Positions 16,249 to 24,066 of a stretch of 52,522 nucleotides of DNA are shown one piece after another. The notes under the pieces were generated by a model. It was not told the DNA's origin. It made no database searches and saw nothing but the letters and a program-made list of their open reading frames with translations. Position 1 is the stretch's first letter. Each line of letters starts with the position of its first letter. Position numbers and translations under genes: made by a program. This DNA comes from Parcubacteria group bacterium (GTDB lineage Bacteria; Patescibacteriota; Minisyncoccia; Phycocordibacterales; JABMOB01), in contig JABMOB010000005.1 of NCBI GenBank assembly GCA_013204345.1, positions 1 through 52,522 on the forward strand, read 5' to 3'.

Positions 16249-18054
16249 TTAATTAAATAAGTATAAATATTTTTCATACCCCTGGCTTTTCATCTCTTCT
16301 TTCGACACAAACAAGAGAGAAGCTGAGTTAGTGCAGAATCTTCGGCCACCTTCCTCAACCGGACCGTCATTAAATACATGTCCCACATGCCCAGCATCAC
16401 TTCGCACTTCGGTTCGAGTTGTAGACAATGAATTATCTGCATGAAGTGTTACAGAATCATCATCAATTGTTCTCCAGAAACTCGGCCAGCCTGTACCTGA
16501 GTCATACTTATGAGTACTCGAAAAGAGAGGCTTCTTGGTTACAATATCGACGTAGATTCCTTCTGCCTTATTGTCCCAGTATTTGTTTTTGAATGGAGAT
16601 TCGGTGCCATTCTCAGCCACGACATGATATGCGAGAGGATCAAGATTCTTGAGCATCTCAGCTATCTCTTCGTCAGTATAGTTATAATCTGTTTTAGTAC
16701 TTTTCTTCATAGAAGTTGTTTGTTCAGTTTCCAGAAATTTGATGGCCGCATCTTTTGCCCATGTCTCCTCGACAAAACCGGCTCTACCTGATCCTTTTTT
16801 ATAGCGCTCATAGTGATCAGATGCTTTCTTGTAATAATCTTGGTGATATTCTTCAGCCTTAAAGAAATTTGCAAATGATAATACTTCGGTTGCTATTGGC
16901 TTAGTAAAAAGCTTACTTTGCTCTAGACGCTTTTTAGAATCAAAGGCAGCTTCTTTTTGTGCGTCATCATGATAAAAGATAGCTGTAGTGTATTGGAAGC
17001 CTTTGTCCGCAAATTGACCCTCAGTACTTGTAGGATCAATATGTGACCAATAGATGTCTAGTATTTCCTCAGTAGAGATTAGTTTAGGATCGTATGTTAT
17101 CTGCACAGCTTCACGATGCTTAGTTGTACCCTTTGAAACTTTGAGATACGAAGCATCTTGTTCACTTCCACCTGCATAGCCAGAGACCGCATCTATGACT
17201 CCAGGGTTTTCTTGGAAGTATGCTTCGGTGCACCAGAAGCATCCTCCTGCTAAAGTAATTGTTTCGTAGCCCTCGACACTCGTACTAGTTTCTTTCATCG
17301 AAGATTCTTTTTTCATATCCTTTGGTGCAAACCTTTCTATCAAACTATCTTCAAGCTGTATGGTCGCACCATATCCTGAATCGAGAATCAGCGTCTCTAA
17401 TTTTTTATCGTAGCCGGTAAGAATGAGAATTCCGACAATTACAATCAGGACCCCGAATACTTGTTTTATTCTTCCTGTAGCTTGCATATGATCACTCACT
17501 TTGTTAATGATCCTTTGTCCAAAGTAAGCAATGAGGAGTAAAGCTAGGGCCAAACCGAATGTAAATCCGAGCAGATACACGAATCCGACAAAGAAGCTGG
17601 CGGGTAGAGTGGTGGCGATAATGAACAGATACGTCGGAGAGCATGTTGTAAATACAGGACCGAGAGCAAGACCGATTAGCATGTCTCCCTTGTAACTTTT
17701 CTTTTGATATCCAGCACCTACTGCTTTATTGCTCAATATGCTTAGCTTGGCAACAAACGGGACCTTGGTCCAAAGTGATGGAAATGCGATTGCAAAACCA
17801 ACCAAGATAATAACTACTCCCGAAAAGCTACTCCAAAATATCTGAGGAATAGATATAAATAAGGTTGTAGCTTTTAAAAGAAGAGTGAAGATGATTACGG
17901 AGACTGAGAGTGATCCGATCACCGTAATTGCTCGTCTTGATATTCTCTTTTCACCTGCTTCGGATGCCCCAATAACAATCGGCAGCAAGGGCAATATGCA
18001 AGGCGCTACGACCGTAAATACTCCTGCTAAGATTGCTATGAGGAAGAAAATCAT
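16249..18054 (-). CDS. Triple fusion CcdA - MsrA - MsrB (membrane methionine-sulfoxide repair enzyme)
   Basis: 601 residues. Residues 1-215 are a six-helix CcdA/DsbD-like electron conduit with Cys19 in VAPC and Cys138 in TTCSP, the pair expected to carry thiols across the membrane. Residues about 266-415 are MsrA (GCFWC at 271-275, EEYHQDYYKK). Residues about 455-595 are MsrB (GTGWPSF, catalytic Cys573 in RRFCTNS), which lacks the zinc CxxC pairs of the neighbouring MsrB. Exported MsrA-MsrB enzymes with a separate CcdA are known in Neisseria and Streptococcus; here the conduit and both reductases are one chain. The start lies 1 nt after the stop of the exported thioredoxin gene. Confidence 0.93.
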   Translation of the reverse strand: MIFFLIAILAGVFTVVAPCILPLLPIVIGASEAGEKRISRRAITVIGSLSVSVIIFTLLLKATTLFISIPQIFWSSFSGVVIILVGFAIAFPSLWTKVPFVAKLSILSNKAVGAGYQKKSYKGDMLIGLALGPVFTTCSPTYLFIIATTLPASFFVGFVYLLGFTFGLALALLLIAYFGQRIINKVSDHMQATGRIKQVFGVLIVIVGILILTGYDKKLETLILDSGYGATIQLEDSLIERFAPKDMKKESSMKETSTSVEGYETITLAGGCFWCTEAYFQENPGVIDAVSGYAGGSEQDASYLKVSKGTTKHREAVQITYDPKLISTEEILDIYWSHIDPTSTEGQFADKGFQYTTAIFYHDDAQKEAAFDSKKRLEQSKLFTKPIATEVLSFANFFKAEEYHQDYYKKASDHYERYKKGSGRAGFVEETWAKDAAIKFLETEQTTSMKKSTKTDYNYTDEEIAEMLKNLDPLAYHVVAENGTESPFKNKYWDNKAEGIYVDIVTKKPLFSSTHKYDSGTGWPSFWRTIDDDSVTLHADNSLSTTRTEVRSDAGHVGHVFNDGPVEEGGRRFCTNSASLLFVSKEEMKSQGYEKYLYLFN

Positions 18055-18055
18055 A

Positions 18056-18628
18056 TTACTGTATTTGAGAGAGGAGATTATCTAGACTTCCGCCTCCGCT
18101 CCACTTCTTGATCATGTTTCCATCTTTATCAACTTGCACAAGTGTGTGCTGGTAGGTTACTCCATATTTTTTCTTGAGCTCAGTCTCCTTATCGTAGTCA
18201 GTCTTTAGGATAGTCACGTCCCCAGGAATCGATTTGAGATTACTTTCAATACTTGAGTTAAGTCCACGACATGACGGACACCATGAAGCATGGAAAAATA
18301 ACACAACATCGCCAGTTTCGGCTCGTGCAATCTTGTCGGCACCATACGCCTCGTACGATCCAACTTTCATCATAGTTTCACCTTTGTCCATCATACTTGT
18401 CTCATCCTTTTTCATCATTGTCTCAGTGTTTGTGGTGTCAGTTTTCATCATGGCCTCTTTTTCTTCCATAGCCTTTTTCTCCATCATTGCTTTGTCTTCC
18501 ATGGCTTGCTGTTCCATTTTCTCTTTTACCATCATCGCATCATCTTTATTGTTCATCGATGCGTACACTCCACCAACAATAACCACCAATGCTATAACTC
18601 CAATAATAATCCCTGTGTTTTTATTCAT
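18056..18628 (-). CDS. Membrane-anchored thioredoxin-like protein with a methionine-rich arm
   Basis: 190 residues: an N-terminal membrane anchor (residues 5-24), a hydrophilic arm at 25-87 with 16 methionines, mostly as MM pairs among Lys/Glu, then a thioredoxin domain with WCPSC at 116-120. It likely takes electrons from CcdA and passes them to the extracytoplasmic Msr domains. The Met arm could serve as a sacrificial oxidant sink, a metal (Cu) ligand or a substrate tether; these are inferences. First gene of the redox operon, behind a promoter with a palindromic operator. Confidence 0.9.
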   Translation of the reverse strand: MNKNTGIIIGVIALVVIVGGVYASMNNKDDAMMVKEKMEQQAMEDKAMMEKKAMEEKEAMMKTDTTNTETMMKKDETSMMDKGETMMKVGSYEAYGADKIARAETGDVVLFFHASWCPSCRGLNSSIESNLKSIPGDVTILKTDYDKETELKKKYGVTYQHTLVQVDKDGNMIKKWSGGGSLDNLLSQIQ

Positions 18629-18673
18629 ATGATTTGTAAAATTATGTTACCTGTTAATTACTAATATGATGTA

Positions 18674-18720
18674 AGTATATATAATACAAAACAGTATGTA
18701 AAGTCTACTTTACATACTGT
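18674..18720 (-). promoter_or_regulatory. Redox-operon promoter with perfect 14-bp inverted-repeat operator
   Basis: ACAGTATGTAAAGT (18691-18704) and ACTTTACATACTGT (18707-18720) are perfect inverted repeats, with the core GTAAAG-TCTA-CTTTAC at 18698-18713. On the reverse strand the -35 TTTACA (18702-18697) lies inside the repeat, followed by a 17-nt spacer and TATACT (18679-18674). The same core sits over the -35 of the XRE gene at 19329. Confidence 0.8.
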
Positions 18721-18752
18721 TGGTGGACAACTTGTCGGTATTCCGCCTGATC

Positions 18753-19127
18753 CTACAGATTCCTATCGCTCCAGATACGGGTACCAATCTTGGTCACCAC
18801 CATCACAATGAGCGCTACCACGAGCCATTCATCAACTGCGTGAGAGTATCCTTGAACAATAATTCCAAGAATGAGGGTTGCTGATCCTGCGAGGAAAGCA
18901 TTTCGTCCGGCGAGCGCCTTGTGTTGATCATCTCGTTCATCTACAGCTTTTTCCCTGAGTATGAAGCTTGCAAAGATAGCAAAAAGTACCAAAATAACCG
19001 CAAGCATACTCATCACCATCATATCTGGCATCCAGAAGTGAAAGGGGTTCAAAAGCAATATCGCTGTAACAATAAGGCCGATGGTAACAATGGATTCACC
19101 GATTATATTTCTTGGGTTATTTTTCAT
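18753..19127 (-). CDS. Four-helix membrane protein paired with an XRE regulator (DUF2178-like)
   Basis: About 125 residues from ATG 19127 (a longer frame reaches 19163). Two predicted helices, a cytoplasmic [15 protein letters not shown] loop, then two more helices. This size and loop, directly after a small XRE protein, match the DUF2178-like membrane partners of HTH regulators. It overlaps the XRE stop by 11 nt. It could sense a membrane or redox signal for the regulator; this is inferred. Confidence 0.82.
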   Translation of the reverse strand: MKNNPRNIIGESIVTIGLIVTAILLLNPFHFWMPDMMVMSMLAVILVLFAIFASFILREKAVDERDDQHKALAGRNAFLAGSATLILGIIVQGYSHAVDEWLVVALIVMVVTKIGTRIWSDRNL

Positions 19128-19329
19128 ATGCGATTTTGAATATTTTCTCGACAGGTATCTCAAAGAAACCAGCGATTTTAAGGGCTAGTAAAATTGACGG
19201 TGTGTAATTACCCTTTTCCAAGGCAATGATGGTCTGGCGGCTGACATTCACTTTTGTCGCCAAATCTTCCTGGGTCACACCAGTTTCTGTGCGAAGTTTG
19301 CTCACCTCATTTTTGATGTGTTCTGTCAT
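19117..19329 (-). CDS. XRE-family HTH regulator, likely repressor of the redox operon
   Basis: 70 residues, almost only an HTH_3 domain ([28 protein letters not shown], then [16 protein letters not shown]). Its promoter carries GTAAAG-TTGT-CTTTAC over the -35 box, the same motif as at the redox operon promoter, so it probably represses both. Confidence 0.92.
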   Translation of the reverse strand: MTEHIKNEVSKLRTETGVTQEDLATKVNVSRQTIIALEKGNYTPSILLALKIAGFFEIPVEKIFKIAYEK

Positions 19330-19346
19330 ACGTTTAGATGTTAGTG

Positions 19347-19386
19347 ATTATATATTCCAAAGTTTGAAATGTAAAGTTGTCTTTAC
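19347..19386 (-). promoter_or_regulatory. XRE gene promoter with GTAAAG-N4-CTTTAC operator
   Basis: On the reverse strand -35 TTTACA (19375-19370), a 17-nt spacer and a perfect -10 TATAAT (19352-19347). The operator GTAAAGTTGTCTTTAC occupies 19371-19386 and covers the -35, in the same geometry as at the redox operon. Confidence 0.8.
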
Positions 19387-19513
19387 TTGTACATCGCCAT
19401 CTCCGCTTCAGTCGGCTGCGTAATTCCAAAGAAACCCTGCTTGATATTCGGTAGCCAAATATGCTCTTTGTTTGTCTTCCAAAAGGTTCCGATATCCCGT
19501 ACTATGTCGAGCA

Positions 19514-19680
19514 AATTTTAACGCCGAAAGGCGTTTTAAATTTGTGACGCAGAGGAAGCCAACAATTTGGCTTCTGTGTAGGGTTCGAAGCCTGTTTGAG
19601 CATTTTTTATGAATGAAATGAAATAAAAAATCCAAACAGGATACTGGTCATGTAATGACCGAAATTCTCTACCTGCGGAG
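19514..19680 (+). repeat. Dispersed structured repeat, copy A
   Basis: The first 76 nt (19514-19589) match copy B at 22409 in about 72 positions. They form two hairpins: AACGCC-GAAA-GGCGTT and AAGCCAA-CAAT-TTGGCTT. A variable middle follows with its own stems (CCTGTTTG 19591-19598 with CAAACAGG 19633-19640; GGTCAT with ATGACC), and the shared 3' box CTACCTGCGGAG ends at 19680. No coding sense is seen. Middle stems differ between copies while ends are kept, which suggests a structured element. Together with the XRE operator this accounts for the gap 19330-19736. Confidence 0.8.
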
Positions 19681-19687
19681 CAATCTA

Positions 19688-19715
19688 TTGACATATATTT
19701 TATCTTTGATATAGT
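19688..19715 (+). promoter_or_regulatory. Promoter of the 57-residue gene
   Basis: Consensus -35 TTGACA (19688-19693), a 16-nt spacer and -10 TATAGT (19710-19715), followed by a strong ribosome site AAAGGAGA (19724-19731) six nt before the ATG. Confidence 0.8.
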
Positions 19716-19736
19716 ATAAACAGAAAGGAGATCATC

Positions 19737-19910
19737 ATGAAATACCTGAATACTGGTTTGATTACCTTCGGCATCCTTTGTGTCTTGGCTGTTTCTTTTA
19801 ATACGCCAAACCGAGAAGATGCTGAGCGAATCATGCTCAAGTATGGTCGTCAAATTCCAACGGCACCAATCAGTGGTACTATCATGTGGCATCTACAACA
19901 CGGTGACTAA
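19737..19910 (+). CDS. 57-residue membrane-anchored or secreted small protein
   Basis: The product begins MKYLNTGLITFGILCVLAVS, a hydrophobic segment like a signal anchor, followed by a 37-residue hydrophilic tail. It has its own consensus promoter, an AAAGGAGA ribosome site and a terminator, so it is a free-standing gene. Its regular Shine-Dalgarno site is unlike most neighbours. Function unknown. Confidence 0.75.
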   Translation: MKYLNTGLITFGILCVLAVSFNTPNREDAERIMLKYGRQIPTAPISGTIMWHLQHGD

Positions 19911-19956
19911 GCCGTCCCAGAGGAAACCAAATCCTTCGGAGGCGGTTTTCTTTTGA
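19911..19956 (+). terminator. Terminator of the 57-residue gene
   Basis: GCC-TCC (19911-19917, one bulge) pairs with GGAGGC (19938-19943), AGGA/TCCT pair inside, and GGTTTTCTTTT follows. Confidence 0.65.
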
Positions 19957-19969
19957 TATACTTTGTCTC

Positions 19970-20482
19970 ATGAAAGACTATAAAATCATAGCCCTAGGCT
20001 CTCAGTGTTCAGGAAAATCTGCAATTATTAAATATCTACAAGACAATACTGATTTTGTTTGTATTGACCACGATGAAGAAATAAAGAGCAGACATGATGG
20101 TAAATATCCTAAAGATCACGTTTATGTAAGTAACGAGGTTTTACCTTCAATTGAAGATTATGTTTTAGATTTACCAACCGTAATTTACAGTGCTAGTTTT
20201 TGGGGGTTAGACAAAGACGGAGTAATAAGTAATGAAAAGATTAACTTAGCAAAAGAGAAGGGTTTTAAACTTGTAAATTTAGTTACAGATAGAGATGTTT
20301 TAATTGATAGAAATAAAAAGAGAATGAGTGAAGGAAAAGCCGATGCTTCAGCAAGTTTTGATTGGTATCAACGTGTATATAAAAATATGGATGATTTAAG
20401 TCAATTTGATTTTAAAATTAATACTAACGGATCAATTGAAAATTCAGCTAAAAGCTTGCTTGCTTTTATAGAAAATATTTAA
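19970..20482 (+). CDS. P-loop kinase-like NTPase
   Basis: 170 residues with Walker A GSQCSGKS at about 10-17 followed by CIDHDEEI, the layout of shikimate/adenylate-kinase-like P-loop kinases. DRDVLIDRNKKR near 107-118 fits the lid arginines. The substrate cannot be told. The gene is AT-rich and stands alone after a terminator. Confidence 0.7.
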   Translation: MKDYKIIALGSQCSGKSAIIKYLQDNTDFVCIDHDEEIKSRHDGKYPKDHVYVSNEVLPSIEDYVLDLPTVIYSASFWGLDKDGVISNEKINLAKEKGFKLVNLVTDRDVLIDRNKKRMSEGKADASASFDWYQRVYKNMDDLSQFDFKINTNGSIENSAKSLLAFIENI

Positions 20483-20577
20483 TTTCTCTACTTCCGTTTC
20501 AATTTTCTACCAATTCAAAATCCTAAACTTGTCTAGAGGAAAGGATTGCAAAACAAATAAACCCAGCTCTATTCATC

Positions 20578-20597
20578 CCCCTAGCTCTGCTGCGGGG
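20578..20597. repeat. Short GC-rich hairpin in the gap 20483-20669
   Basis: CCCC-t-AGC-tct-GCT-gc-GGGG folds on itself. It lies in an otherwise featureless 187-nt gap between two convergent genes and is not followed by a T-run. Confidence 0.4.
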
Positions 20598-20669
20598 AAT
20601 TCTGCGAGTTGATTAAAAATCAATAATTCCATCAAACCCTAGCTAAATTTCGAAGAGTCTAGGTAAAAA

Positions 20670-22067
20670 TTAGAAAAAAGACAGGATGGTGACAACCACA
20701 AAAACCAAGAAGAGTAGCGACATTGAGACCAACATCAGGTTAGTCCACCAACCCGGCCTTAACTCTTTAGGAAGAAAACTATTATTTATCCAAAGAAGAA
20801 GTGGTGTATACAAAGCCATAGTAAAACCTCCAAGAACTCCAGAAATTGTCAGCAGAACCAAAGGCTCCCTTAAAGGAACCAGAACCATTCCAATCAAAAC
20901 TACTATGACAAATATGGAATAGTACAAAGTGCTAGCAGAATAATTTTTTAGTAAACCAAAAACTTTCTGCCACTTTCCATGTTTTGAATGTATCGCCAAA
21001 GTGTCAGTTAGAATACGAGACAAAGCATCTAAAACAGTCCAGGTCACAGAAAACAACATTAAGAAGGTCATTAGTAGAAATATCTTTTCTCCGATAATTC
21101 CCCAAGCTCCACCAAATATTTCAGCCTGAACACTAGCTACCTGAATTCCCTCCGGAATAACTCCAAGGGGTCCTAGAACAACAAAGGCGTTGATACCGAG
21201 CATTAACAACGTCAAAATTCCCAAAATCAAAAAGGCAATTTGCTGATCTATCTGCACATACCTCATCCAACCTCTCCAACGAGAAAGATTTTCTTCTGTT
21301 GGTTCAAAAGTTTCTCCTAATTCATAGTCAGCCACCTGCTTTCCGGTAATCGGATTAACAATCTTGGGAGAATACAAAGCCATACCTAAACCCTTATCCT
21401 TGTACCAAAGAGAAACACATAGGTTTAAGAGACCACCAGCTCCAGCAAAAACAACAGCTGTAAATAAAACTCTGTAATCAATAGTCTGGGTAAAATCTGG
21501 AAATTTAAATAACTCTGTTATTAAAGTCTTATCAGCAAAAAGATATAAATTAAAAATTGTAACAATCACCAATAGTGTAAAAAAGAGAGGAACTATTATA
21601 AAAAGAGTTCTTTCCAAAAGTGTATAAGCTCTTTTACCTAAAAAGGTAATGACTAACAATAATCCCAGTACCACCCAAGCCCAAACTATATGTGTACCAA
21701 AACCAAAAAGAGAAACTAAGATAGTTCCAATAGAGCTTGCCCAACCAGGCCAGATATATAAAAGAACAGCTGCTGGAATCCAGAAGAATGGAATCCAGGT
21801 TAAATACCGAGCAGAAGTTGTAAAGAAGCTCTCACCAGTAGCCAGAGCCAGCCTGGCGACCTCCCTATTCAAAATATATTGAAAATAGAAACCTAAAACC
21901 CCTAGAAAAATAAAAGAGAGACCATATTTCAAGATAACATGTGGCCACAAAATCAATTCCCCGGTTCCAATAGCAAGCCCAGTGACCACAATACCAACAC
22001 CGATGGCCTTCTTCCAATGAACCGGTTCTGGTAACTCTTTTATTGGTAGATCAGGAAATTGACTCAT
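20670..22067 (-). CDS. Nramp-related multi-pass membrane transporter
   Basis: 465 residues with about 11 predicted membrane helices. TM1 reads TGLAIGTGELILWPHV, resembling the Nramp-like subgroup in which the metal-binding DPGN of classical Nramp is replaced. The paired TM6-like segment AVVFAGAGGLLNL also lacks the MPH motif. The substrate may therefore not be Mn/Fe. It follows a small two-helix membrane protein with a 3-nt gap. Confidence 0.75.
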   Translation of the reverse strand: MSQFPDLPIKELPEPVHWKKAIGVGIVVTGLAIGTGELILWPHVILKYGLSFIFLGVLGFYFQYILNREVARLALATGESFFTTSARYLTWIPFFWIPAAVLLYIWPGWASSIGTILVSLFGFGTHIVWAWVVLGLLLVITFLGKRAYTLLERTLFIIVPLFFTLLVIVTIFNLYLFADKTLITELFKFPDFTQTIDYRVLFTAVVFAGAGGLLNLCVSLWYKDKGLGMALYSPKIVNPITGKQVADYELGETFEPTEENLSRWRGWMRYVQIDQQIAFLILGILTLLMLGINAFVVLGPLGVIPEGIQVASVQAEIFGGAWGIIGEKIFLLMTFLMLFSVTWTVLDALSRILTDTLAIHSKHGKWQKVFGLLKNYSASTLYYSIFVIVVLIGMVLVPLREPLVLLTISGVLGGFTMALYTPLLLWINNSFLPKELRPGWWTNLMLVSMSLLFLVFVVVTILSFF

Positions 22068-22070
22068 TTA

Positions 22071-22268
22071 TCATTTACTTTCTTTAATAATACCATCACG
22101 AACAACACTGTCTAGAAAAAACGCAATCGAGAAAGCTATTACCCATAGGAATCCAAAAACAACAAAACCTGGAACAAGCCAACTAGTTAATATAATTAAC
22201 AAAACACTTATCACTAGAATAAATAAATCTGATGTAAAAAAAGTAATTGGTAACATTAGAATAATCAA
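22071..22268 (-). CDS. Small two-helix membrane protein upstream of the Nramp-like transporter
   Basis: 65 residues, nearly all hydrophobic, with two helices and a charged end (DSVVRDGIIKESK). It ends 3 nt before the transporter start, suggesting translational coupling and possibly an accessory subunit. No family recognised. Confidence 0.55.
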   Translation of the reverse strand: MIILMLPITFFTSDLFILVISVLLIILTSWLVPGFVVFGFLWVIAFSIAFFLDSVVRDGIIKESK

Positions 22269-22408
22269 AGCATTATCAGTCTCTCAACTATTATTTGATT
22301 GCATAAAATATTTAATTAATCGTTAACTGCGACCTTACTGTATCACAACATGGCCATTTTTAATATTCACTCACACCAAAGTTTTAGACTTGTCCACGAG
22401 TGGAAGCG

Positions 22409-22573
22409 AATTTTAACGCCGAAAGGCGTTTTAAATTTGCGACGCAGAGGAAGCCAACAATTTGGCTTACGTGTAGGATTCGAAAGATTTTCTATGTTTA
22501 CGATCCTGAGCTTATCGAAGGAGAGTAAACCTAAAACCCTCGTGCCGCGGGCAAGAAACTCCTACCTGTGGAG
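22409..22573 (+). repeat. Dispersed structured repeat, copy B
   Basis: Second copy of the element at 19514. The 76-nt head (22409-22484) is about 95% identical and keeps both hairpins. The middle differs (GTTTAC...GTAAAC stem), and the 3' box CTACCTGTGGAG ends at 22573. An open frame across it is a by-product. With it the 344-nt gap 22269-22612 is mostly explained. Confidence 0.8.
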
Positions 22574-22612
22574 CCCTAAATGGAAGTTCAAACTTTTGCT
22601 ATACTCATAATA

Positions 22613-23188
22613 ATGAAAACGAACCTGATCAAAAAACGATGTGCCTGGGCATCAGAGGGCGATGACCTTATGGTCAAATATCACGACGAAGAATGGGGTT
22701 ATCCTCTTCATAATGACAATAAAATATTTGAATTTCTATGCCTTGAGAGCTTTCAAGCTGGCTTGAGTTGGAGAACTATATTAAACAAGAGGAAAAATTT
22801 TGAGAAAGCTTTTGCTCGTTTTGACCCAGTAAAAGTTTCTAAATTCAAAAAAACTGATTTCAACCGTTTAATGCGAGACGAAGGAATAGTTAGAAACAGA
22901 ATGAAAATAGAAGCAGCGATAAATAATGCCTCCAGATTTCTTGAGGTTAAAAAGGAATTTGGTACATTTTCAAAATACATGTGGAGTTTTGTAAAAAATC
23001 GATCTATTTCAAATAACATCCGTACCGTTAAGGATTATAAACCTATCAGCGACGAAGCGATCGTTTGGTCAAAGGACCTCAAAAAACGTGGATTTAAATT
23101 CTTGGGCCCAACAACACTCTATGCCCATATGCAGGCAGTTGGTATGGTAGATGATCACATGGTTGGGTGTTTTAGGAAAAACAAATAA
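22613..23188 (+). CDS. tag: DNA-3-methyladenine glycosylase I
   Basis: 191 residues from ATG 22613; the longer frame starts inside the repeat region. CAWASEGDDLMVKYHDEEWG at the N-terminus, the catalytic Glu in LESFQAGLSW and the C-terminal HMQAVGMVDDHMVGCF are the Tag signatures, including the Cys/His zinc ligands. It removes 3-methyladenine from alkylated DNA in base excision repair. Confidence 0.95.
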   Translation: MKTNLIKKRCAWASEGDDLMVKYHDEEWGYPLHNDNKIFEFLCLESFQAGLSWRTILNKRKNFEKAFARFDPVKVSKFKKTDFNRLMRDEGIVRNRMKIEAAINNASRFLEVKKEFGTFSKYMWSFVKNRSISNNIRTVKDYKPISDEAIVWSKDLKKRGFKFLGPTTLYAHMQAVGMVDDHMVGCFRKNK

Positions 23189-23294
23189 TCATCGCCCCCA
23201 CAATCTAGATTCTGACATTATCCAATAATAATGGAGGTGGCCACCATTCTTTCACAATCCAGCAGGTTGAAATTGTTCATGAGTGAAAAAAAGT

Positions 23295-23323
23295 TTGACA
23301 TAAATATTATTTTGTGATATACA
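23295..23323 (+). promoter_or_regulatory. Promoter of the ClpP-like gene
   Basis: TTGACA (23295-23300), 17-nt spacer, TATACA (23318-23323). An AGGAGA ribosome site (23382-23387) precedes a GTG start. Confidence 0.75.
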
Positions 23324-23395
23324 AGGATACAGAATGTATGTTACATAAACTCACTCTCACCAAATCAACTTTGATAAATCACAGGAGACCAAAAA

Positions 23396-23941
23396 GTGAA
23401 AAACGAGAAATGGGACGAGATCGTTGAAATACTCCTGAGTAAGAAGGTGCTAATACTCCGAGGAGATGTCAACAAAGACATGGTTTTGCATGTATATAAA
23501 TGTCTACTGGTGTTAGAAGCGCAAAATTCTCCGGATATTGAAATCCGATTTTTTACTGAAGGAGGCGAAGTTAAATCCGGTTTGGATATTTACGATGCTC
23601 TTCGGAAATACAAAGGCAGGAAAACTGGCATCGTATATAGCCGAGCACGCTCAATGGGAGCTGTTATTTTGCAAGCATGCGAAGAGCGGGTCTGTTTGAA
23701 ACACGCTGTCGTACTCATCCACAATGTTAGAGCCTCATCAATTTCACTCGACGAAATCGATGACCCTAACCGCCTGACAAAGTTGCGTCAAATTATGTGA
23801 GCTGATCAAAAACTCACAGACGAAATCTTAGTCAAACGGACAGGCAAAGAAGAGAGCGAGATTCGCGAGACATGCAAGAAAGATCAGGATATGAGTGCTA
23901 AAGAAGCAAAAGCATTCGGACTCATTGACCGTATTGAATAA
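23396..23941 (+). pseudogene. ClpP/SppA-fold peptidase-like gene interrupted by an in-frame UGA
   Basis: Translation from GTG 23396 (AGGAGA 8 nt before) gives 134 residues up to TGA at 23798-23800. The same frame continues for 46 residues to TAA at 23939. Across the stop the protein is a ClpP-like serine peptidase: FTEGGEVKSGLDIYDAL, the catalytic Ser in ARSMGA, His in LIHN, and after the UGA the RTGK...EI and KKDQDMSAKEAKAFGLID tail, which holds the third triad residue (Asp). The break separates the triad. UGA acts as a stop elsewhere here, so this looks like a recent nonsense mutation; a sequencing error is the alternative. Confidence 0.85.
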
Positions 23942-23949
23942 TAGACACC

Positions 23950-23992
23950 ATCGCCCACCCAACAAAAACCGTTGAGGGGGCGGTTTTTTATA
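23950..23992 (+). terminator. Terminator of the ClpP-like gene
   Basis: CGCCCaCC pairs with GGGGGCG (one bulge) across a loop containing CAACAAAAACC, followed by a run of six T. A similar CACCCAACAAAAACC loop recurs at about 24819. Confidence 0.7.
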
Positions 23993-24066
23993 CAAAACAA
24001 CCAAAGCTAATCTTCTGTGGTGCATTGATACCAAGAAATTGTTTTTTATGCTTTAATTACAGAATT

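Noticed and set aside
19581-19590. GGTTCGAAGCC as a tRNA T-arm
   Set aside because: No acceptor, D or anticodon arms in the right places; copy B has GATTCGAAAG at this point without compensating changes.
19408-19892. Two overlapping reverse-strand frames of 75 and 118 codons
   Set aside because: They read repeat copy A and the antisense of the 57-residue gene, which has promoter, ribosome site and terminator on the + strand.
22350-22610. 86-codon open frame on the + strand
   Set aside because: It runs across structured repeat copy B and into the start of tag; the composition is that of a hairpin repeat, with no ribosome site.
23798-23800. UGA read as an amino acid (recoded genetic code or selenocysteine)
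   Set aside because: UGA ends ietA, hsdM, the 25119 kinase and the 31252 gene at sensible places, and no selenocysteine element was seen; a nonsense mutation is simpler.
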